Shown here: positions 56,983-64,000 of the stretch, piece by piece
How positions within the stretch are numbered: position 1 is the first letter of the stretch
Layout of the letters: each line of letters opens with the position of its first letter
DNA from: Burkholderiales bacterium
GTDB taxonomy: Bacteria > Pseudomonadota > Gammaproteobacteria > Burkholderiales > JABEVD01
Direction of reading: 5' to 3'
Length of the DNA stretch: 64,000 nucleotides
NCBI GenBank assembly: GCA_019753155.1
Contig: JAIELG010000008.1
Coordinates: 1 to 64,000 of the forward strand
Translations under genes and position numbers: made by a program
Notes under the pieces: model-generated
Told to the model about the DNA's origin: nothing
Database searches by the model: none
What the model saw: the letters and a program-made list of their open reading frames with translations, nothing else

Positions 56983-56995
56983 TGCCGGAACGGCA
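56983..56995 (-). terminator. Hairpin downstream of rnpB
   Basis: TGCCG-TTC-CGGCA on the minus strand lies just past the RNase P RNA 3' end (with TTCTTTTCC between them) and just past ppc on the other strand. It could end either transcript. Confidence 0.4.
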
Positions 56996-57001
56996 GGAAA
57001 A

Positions 57002-57344
57002 GAAGCTGGCCGGTAAGCCGGGTTCTGTCTTGGACAGTCATTCCTCTAGGCCCGAGGTTACCCGCGGGCTCAAGCAACCCACCCGGGAACAGCGCGAGCC
57101 ACGCTAACGTTCCCCTATTTGGTCTTGCTCCGGATGGGGTTTACCATGCCGTCTGCGTTACCGCAAACGCGGTGCGCTCTTACCGCACCTTTTCACCCTT
57201 GCCTGTGTCCTTGCGGACCATCGGCGGTTCGTTCTCTGTGGCACTTTCCATGGCCTCGCGGCCTCCGGCAGTTAACCGGCATCCCGCTCTACGGAGCCCG
57301 GACTTTCCTCTCCCCTTGCGGGCAGCGACTGTCTGGCCAGCTTC
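57002..57344 (-). ncRNA. rnpB: RNase P RNA (class A)
   Basis: The minus strand from 57344 starts GAAGCTGGCCAGACAGTC, continues GGGGAGAGGAAAGTCCGGGC, the hallmark P3/P4 region, and ends with the AGAACCCGGCTTACCGGCCAGC match that pairs with the 5' end. The length of about 343 bases fits a bacterial type A RNA, whose catalytic RNA matures tRNA 5' ends. Exact ends are approximate. Its promoter must lie within the 3' end of the aminopeptidase gene. Confidence 0.96.
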
Positions 57345-57356
57345 CGTTTCATTTTA

Positions 57357-58808
57357 TCACCGATTCAGCCACGCCCTCAAAAATTCCAGCCCCCACTTCA
57401 CGCCGAAACCCGTGATGTCGGTGCCGACCGACCCGAGTCCCCCCTTGCAGTTGCTCGCGGAAAGATCGACATGAAGCCAGGAAATGCCTTCCTCTACGAA
57501 TTTACCGAGAAAATGCGCGGCAAGGATATGGTCGGCATCGCCTTCCAGCGTGCATTGCCTGATGTCGGCGAAATCGCTCTCCAGTTCCTTGCCGTAGTCG
57601 GCATCCATAGGGAACGAACAAAGCCTTTCGCCGCTTTTTTTGCCGCAGTCGACGGCAAGAGCGAGCAGTTCTTCGTCGTTCCCGAAAATGCCGCTGTAGC
57701 GATTCCCCAGCGCCGTGGCCATGCTCCCGGTGAGGGTCGCGAAATCGATCACGAGATCGGGGCTTTCCCGGCTTGCAAGGGTGAGGGCATCGGCAAGCAC
57801 CATCCGACCTTCCGCATCGGTATGCACGATCTCTATGCTCAATCCGTTCAGCGCCGTGACGATATCGTTCTGCTTGTAGGCTTGCGGGCTGATGTGGTTC
57901 TGCGCGATCGCGAGCCAGCAATCGATTCCGATGTCCAGCTTCGCTTCGCTTGCGGCGAGGAGAAGCCCGAGGGCGACCGCGGAACCGTTCATGTCCTCGT
58001 GCATGCCGTGCATATAGCGAGCGGGTTTCAGGTTGTGCCCGCCGGTGTCGAAACAGATCCCCTTTCCTACCAGCGCGATGCTTTTTGCCGGATGTTCCGG
58101 CGCATAGGCAAGATGCACAATGGCGGCATCATCGATCCCGCTGCCCTGAGCCACCGCGCAGAATGCCCCGGCCCCCATTTTCAGGAGCGCATCGAGGCCG
58201 AATTCCTCGTGTTTCCAGTTGCGCCCGGCTGCAAGCTTCGTGATTTTTTCCCTGTAGCTTCCGGGATTCAGCTCGTTGGGGGGCATGGCAGTGAGTTCCC
58301 TCGCCAGGATATTGCCCACGCCCGCCGCGCGGATTTCCGAAAAGTCGCCCTCGAAACCGTGAAGCATGATTTTTTCAAGCGGCTTGTCCCCGTCCTTCTT
58401 TTTTCGCACGGGAAGCGGACTTCCGTTCACCCATGCGCAGTACATGGCAAGTTCCGCCATGCCCCTGCGCGCTTCTTCTTTGCCCAGAACCGCGACATGC
58501 AATGCTTTCGGACGTTCTTCGAGCAGGGAAAGCACCGCCTTTTTCACATGGGCCTGCCGCTCAAAAGCGGATTGTGCATCGTCGATCATCGCAAAGCTCG
58601 CCAATGCGCCCGATGCAAGGTTCACCGAAACGGGAGATTCGGCGAGTTCTTCCGGCTTCAGCCCCTTGCGCGCAAGCACCGCCTGCAATGCGCCCCTTCC
58701 CGGAATGTCGTCGGCAAGCGCTTCGGATTTCGGAATCAGCACGAGCAGATGCGTGAATTCGGCATCCCCCGGCAACGGATGGCTGTTCTGTTTCAATTCG
58801 GCGAGCAT
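57357..58808 (-). CDS. Leucyl aminopeptidase family protein (M17)
   Basis: The 483-residue M17 metallopeptidase has the metal site VGKGICFDTGGHNLKP, MHEDMNGSAVAL and the signature HTDAEGRMVLADAL. The catalytic Lys and Arg and ligand Asp/Glu residues are present, though the loops differ from E. coli PepA (GICFDTGGHNLKP instead of GITFDSGGISIKP, and DMNG for DMGG), placing it with the PepB-like or divergent branch. It releases N-terminal residues in peptide turnover. ATG 58808 is chosen over an in-frame upstream start at 58832. Confidence 0.9.
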   Translation of the reverse strand: MLAELKQNSHPLPGDAEFTHLLVLIPKSEALADDIPGRGALQAVLARKGLKPEELAESPVSVNLASGALASFAMIDDAQSAFERQAHVKKAVLSLLEERPKALHVAVLGKEEARRGMAELAMYCAWVNGSPLPVRKKKDGDKPLEKIMLHGFEGDFSEIRAAGVGNILARELTAMPPNELNPGSYREKITKLAAGRNWKHEEFGLDALLKMGAGAFCAVAQGSGIDDAAIVHLAYAPEHPAKSIALVGKGICFDTGGHNLKPARYMHGMHEDMNGSAVALGLLLAASEAKLDIGIDCWLAIAQNHISPQAYKQNDIVTALNGLSIEIVHTDAEGRMVLADALTLASRESPDLVIDFATLTGSMATALGNRYSGIFGNDEELLALAVDCGKKSGERLCSFPMDADYGKELESDFADIRQCTLEGDADHILAAHFLGKFVEEGISWLHVDLSASNCKGGLGSVGTDITGFGVKWGLEFLRAWLNR

Positions 58809-58834
58809 GTTCAATCCCTGTGGTCTGAGCACGG

Positions 58835-58840
58835 ATTATA
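58835..58840 (-). promoter_or_regulatory. Candidate -10 element for the aminopeptidase gene
   Basis: A consensus TATAAT on the minus strand (58840-58835) lies about 27 bases before ATG 58808. A CTCTTG -35 is a poor match. Confidence 0.35.
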
Positions 58841-58917
58841 ATCCCTGACAACCCGACAAGAGGACGAAACTGAACACGCGAACCCGGATATCGGCGAACC
58901 CGGCCTGCCAACCCGTT

Positions 58918-60893
<1,976 letters not shown>

Positions 60894-60973
60894 GAACGAA
60901 TCATAGCATTGCAGCCGATTCGATTGATAGAGACTTCCCTTGCGATTTTGATTAGACTAACGCGTTTTTCGGA

Positions 60974-62593
60974 ATGCCTGAAATGAACACTGAACTTGCA
61001 AATTCGATCGAGCGCGAGGTTCAAAAAAGGCGCACGTTCGCCATCATCTCGCACCCTGACGCGGGTAAAACCACGCTCACCGAAAAGCTCCTGCTTTTTT
61101 CCGGCGCGATCCAGCTTGCAGGAACGGTCAAGGGCAGGAAAAGCGGGCGGCACGCGACTTCCGACTGGATGGACATCGAAAAGCAGCGGGGCATTTCGGT
61201 TGCAAGCTCGGTCATGCAGTTCGACTACCGCGACCATATCATCAACCTGCTCGACACTCCGGGACACGAAGACTTCTCCGAAGACACCTACCGCGTCCTC
61301 ACCGCAGTCGATTCGGCGCTCATGGTGATCGATGCGGCCAAGGGCGTGGAAGAACAGACGATCAAGCTCCTCAACGTATGCAGGATGAGGCAGACGCCCA
61401 TCCTCACCTTCATGAACAAGATGGACCGGGAAGCGCGAGACCCGCTCTCTCTCCTCGACGAGGTCGAATCCGTCCTGAAAATCCAGTGCGCCCCCGTGAC
61501 CTGGCCCATAGGAATGGGCAAGTTCTTCAGGGGAGTCTACCACCTCATGAACGACGAAATCCTGCTGTTCGAGGCGGGACAGGCCGAGGCGAAGCAGGGT
61601 TTCGAGACGATCAAGGGGATAGACAATCCCAAGCTCGACGAGCTTTTCCCCATGGAAGTGGCGCAACTCAGGATGGAAGTCGATCTCGTTCGAGGCGCAT
61701 CCCCGGCCTTCGATACCCGCGAATTCCTCCAGGGCCGCCAGTCTCCGGTTTTCTTCGGCTCCGCGATCAACAATTTCGGGGTCAGGGAAATACTCAATGC
61801 GCTGGTCGACTGGGCGCCTGGCCCGCTTCCCAGGGATGCGACGGCAAGGGAAGTCGCGCCGGGCGAGAGCGCATTCTCGGGATTCGTCTTCAAGATACAG
61901 GCCAACATGGACCCCATGCACAGGGACAGGATCGCGTTCCTGCGGGTTTGCTCGGGGCGCTTCGAGCGGGGAATGAAAATCCGCCACCTGCGTCTCAATC
62001 GCGACCTCAAGATCTCCAACGTGATCACTTTCATGGCGCACCAGAGGGAGCAGGTCGAGCAAGCCTACGCAGGGGACATCATCGGGCTGCACAATCACGG
62101 CAATGTGCAGATCGGCGACAGCTTCAGCGAAGGCGAGATGCTGCGCTTCACCGGCATCCCCTATTTCGCCCCCGAACTCTTCCGGGTCGCAAGGATAAGA
62201 AATCCGCTCAAGATCAAGCAACTGCACAAGGGATTGCAGCAGCTCGGGGAGGAAGGCGCGGTCCAGGTATTCAAGCCCGTCTCGGGAGGAGATCTTGTGC
62301 TCGGCGCAGTGGGCGTGCTTCAATTCGAGGTCGTGGCGCACAGACTGGAATCCGAATATGGCGTGGATGCGGTTTTCGAACCCGCTTCCATCCAGTCCAC
62401 GCGCTGGGTCACCTCGAAAAACACGAAAAAACTCGAGGAATTCGAAAGAGCGCTCGCCAATCAGGTTGCATACGATGCCGGCGGAAGCCTCGCTTATTTC
62501 GCCACCTCCAGGGTGAACCTGGAACTCACCCAGGAGCGCTGGCCCGATATCGAGTTCCACGCGACAAGAGAACACGCATCGAAACCGGGCTGA
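60974..62593 (+). CDS. prfC: Peptide chain release factor 3
   Basis: The 539-residue GTPase recycles RF1/RF2 from the ribosome after termination. G motifs are [29 protein letters not shown] and [10 protein letters not shown], with the switch region [20 protein letters not shown]-like GISVASSV following. Domains II and III (RF3-C) follow. The start at 60974 ([11 protein letters not shown]) could instead be ATG 60983. It is followed by parE after 9 bases. Confidence 0.95.
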   Translation: MPEMNTELANSIEREVQKRRTFAIISHPDAGKTTLTEKLLLFSGAIQLAGTVKGRKSGRHATSDWMDIEKQRGISVASSVMQFDYRDHIINLLDTPGHEDFSEDTYRVLTAVDSALMVIDAAKGVEEQTIKLLNVCRMRQTPILTFMNKMDREARDPLSLLDEVESVLKIQCAPVTWPIGMGKFFRGVYHLMNDEILLFEAGQAEAKQGFETIKGIDNPKLDELFPMEVAQLRMEVDLVRGASPAFDTREFLQGRQSPVFFGSAINNFGVREILNALVDWAPGPLPRDATAREVAPGESAFSGFVFKIQANMDPMHRDRIAFLRVCSGRFERGMKIRHLRLNRDLKISNVITFMAHQREQVEQAYAGDIIGLHNHGNVQIGDSFSEGEMLRFTGIPYFAPELFRVARIRNPLKIKQLHKGLQQLGEEGAVQVFKPVSGGDLVLGAVGVLQFEVVAHRLESEYGVDAVFEPASIQSTRWVTSKNTKKLEEFERALANQVAYDAGGSLAYFATSRVNLELTQERWPDIEFHATREHASKPG

Positions 62594-62602
62594 GAGGAAC
62601 CC

Positions 62603-64000
62603 ATGGCCGAAAAGTACAGCGAAGCGTCGATCAAGGTACTGAAGGGGCTGGAGCCTGTCAGACAGCGCCCCGGCATGTACACCAGAACGGAAAATCCCTG
62701 CCATATCGTCCAGGAAGCGATAGACAACGCATCCGATGAGGCGCTCGGGGGCTTTGCGGACAAAATCGAAGTCACCCTGTTCGAGGATAATTCGGTTTCC
62801 ATTACCGACAACGGCAGGGGCATTCCGGTCGGCATCCACCCCGAGGAAGGCATACCCACAGTGGAGATCGTCTTCACGAAACTGCATGCGGGCGGAAAGT
62901 TCGACAAGAAATCAGGCGGCGCATACAGCTTTTCGGGTGGACTGCACGGCGTCGGGGTATCGGTCACGAATGCGCTCTCTTCCAGACTGGAAGTAACGGT
63001 AATGCGCGAAGGGGCCATACACAAAATCGCATTCGAGAATGGAGAAGTCGCGCAAGCCCTGGAGAAAACGGGAAGCTGCGGCAGGAAAACGGGAACCAGC
63101 CTTTTCATCCGCCCCAATCCCGTCTATTTCGATACGCATGTGATCCCGCTTGCCGAACTCGAACGGCTGCTGAGATCGAAGGCGGTGCTCCTGCCGAATA
63201 TCAGCGTATCGCTCACCATCGCCAGGACCGGCGAAACCAAAACCTGGTCCTATCCGGAAGGATTGAAGGGCTACCTCGAAGAGATGCTGGACGGGAGCGA
63301 GCCGCTCATCCCGTTTTTCAGCGGAGACAGGATCTGCGGAAAATCCTCCGATTTCTCGGAAGGGGAAGGCGCTGCCTGGGTGATCGCCTGGACCGAGGAA
63401 GGATCCATCTGCCGCGAGTCCTATGTCAACCTGATCCCGACCCCGGCAGGAGGCACGCACGAATCGGGCCTGCGCGACGGCGTGTTCCAGGCGGTCAGGA
63501 ATTTCGTCGAGCACCATGGCCTGCTTCCGAAGGGCGTGAAGCTCATTTCCGAAGACCTGTTCAGCCGCGCGAGCTTCGTCCTTTCGGCCAAAATACTCGA
63601 CCCGCAGTTCCAGGGGCAGACGAAAGAGCGGCTCTCCAGCCGCGAAGCGGTCAAGCTCGTATCTTCCATGCTGTCCGACCCGTTCGAACTCTGGCTCAAC
63701 GAACATGCAGAGCACGGCAAAAAACTCGCCGAGCTCGCCATCCGCCAGGCCCAGAACAGGCTCAAATCGGCCCAGAAGGTCGAAAAGAGGAAAGGTTCCG
63801 GGGTCGCGGTATTGCCGGGAAAATTGACCGATTGCGAATCGAAGGACGCCTCGCGCACCGAACTCTTTCTGGTCGAAGGGGATTCGGCCGGGGGGTCGGC
63901 CAAGATGGGGCGGGACAAGGAATTCCAGGCGATCCTTCCCCTGCGCGGCAAGGTGCTCAACACATGGGAGCAGGAATCCGCCCGACTTTTCGCCAACAAC
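62603..64000 (+). CDS. parE: DNA topoisomerase IV subunit B (partial, runs off the window)
   Basis: The first 466 codons of a GHKL-type II topoisomerase subunit are present, with no stop before the window ends. The ATPase motifs are EAIDNASDEALGGFADKIEV, DNGRGIPVGIHPEEGIPTVEIVFTKLHAGGKF and GGLHGVGVSVTNALS, followed by the transducer domain and the TOPRIM start TELFLVEGDSAGGSAKMGRDK. The style (EKYSEASIKVLKGLEPVRQRPGMY) matches ParE rather than GyrB. GAGAGGAA precedes ATG 62603. Confidence 0.93.
   Translation, partial: MAEKYSEASIKVLKGLEPVRQRPGMYTRTENPCHIVQEAIDNASDEALGGFADKIEVTLFEDNSVSITDNGRGIPVGIHPEEGIPTVEIVFTKLHAGGKFDKKSGGAYSFSGGLHGVGVSVTNALSSRLEVTVMREGAIHKIAFENGEVAQALEKTGSCGRKTGTSLFIRPNPVYFDTHVIPLAELERLLRSKAVLLPNISVSLTIARTGETKTWSYPEGLKGYLEEMLDGSEPLIPFFSGDRICGKSSDFSEGEGAAWVIAWTEEGSICRESYVNLIPTPAGGTHESGLRDGVFQAVRNFVEHHGLLPKGVKLISEDLFSRASFVLSAKILDPQFQGQTKERLSSREAVKLVSSMLSDPFELWLNEHAEHGKKLAELAIRQAQNRLKSAQKVEKRKGSGVAVLPGKLTDCESKDASRTELFLVEGDSAGGSAKMGRDKEFQAILPLRGKVLNTWEQESARLFANN

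Overview
The window is a dense, moderately GC-rich chromosomal segment from a Gram-negative bacterium, most likely a betaproteobacterium of the Nitrosomonadales (Gallionellaceae/Sulfuricellaceae-like). This placement rests on gene order and family variants: murA-hisG(short form)-his genes-hinT-tatABC, an Mla (mlaFEDCB) lipid-transport operon, RibBA with a degenerate RibA half, hpnD/hpnE hopanoid genes, pilS-pilR-ampD, hemC-hemD-hemX-hemY and sspA-sspB. No search was run, so the rank below class is inference.

Layout. 0-1.6 kb: two toxin-antitoxin-like pairs, DUF2281/PIN (the PIN toxin is frameshifted at a C8 tract) and DUF433/DUF5615. 1.6-6.1 kb (minus): ppa, ribBA, ribH, nusB, thiL, pgpA, pncC, nearly all overlapping. 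6.2-8.5 kb: hpnD-hpnE and a 30-residue membrane peptide. 8.5-10.9 kb (minus): an unknown acidic protein, an ExeA/MshM-like ATPase and an orphan ABC ATPase. 11-22.6 kb: mlaFEDCB, ibaG, murA, hisGDBHAFIE, hinT, tatABC. 22.6-28.2 kb: gluQ, rlmD, then tcdA, tatD and a DegS-like protease on the other strand, then a Nif3-family gene. 28.2-30.2 kb: sspAB, tRNA-Thr(UGU) and a gene-poor stretch that looks like the scar of an integrated element. 30.2-34.9 kb: L,D-transpeptidase, tadA, an EamA transporter, a TPM/LemA cluster, a tautomerase-like gene behind a palindromic operator, and DUF3301. 35-39.1 kb (minus): class Ia ribonucleotide reductase nrdA-nrdB with an overlooked 37-codon ORF between them and NrdR boxes flanking the nrdA promoter. 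39.2-42.8 kb (minus): PP0621-family protein, pilS, pilR, ampD. 43-48.9 kb: a heme-c-type sensor GGDEF/EAL protein, rph, birA, coaX, a SPOR protein. 48.9-54.1 kb (minus): hemC, hemD, hemX, hemY, FAD-linked oxidase. 54.2-64 kb: ppc, RNase P RNA, leucyl aminopeptidase, glnB, nadE, prfC and the first 466 codons of parE.

Most of the window is housekeeping: riboflavin, thiamine, histidine, heme, NAD, CoA, biotin and deoxyribonucleotide metabolism, envelope maintenance, Tat export and translation. Several conserved neighbourhoods appear to have lost internal members (no hisC in the his operon, no petABC between nif3 and sspA, no mlaA in the mla operon). The least explained items are the CxxC mini-ORF translationally coupled to nrdA, the repeat array behind tRNA-Thr, and the palindrome-controlled tautomerase-like gene. 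I see no CRISPR array, intact prophage, insertion sequence or obvious new defence system.
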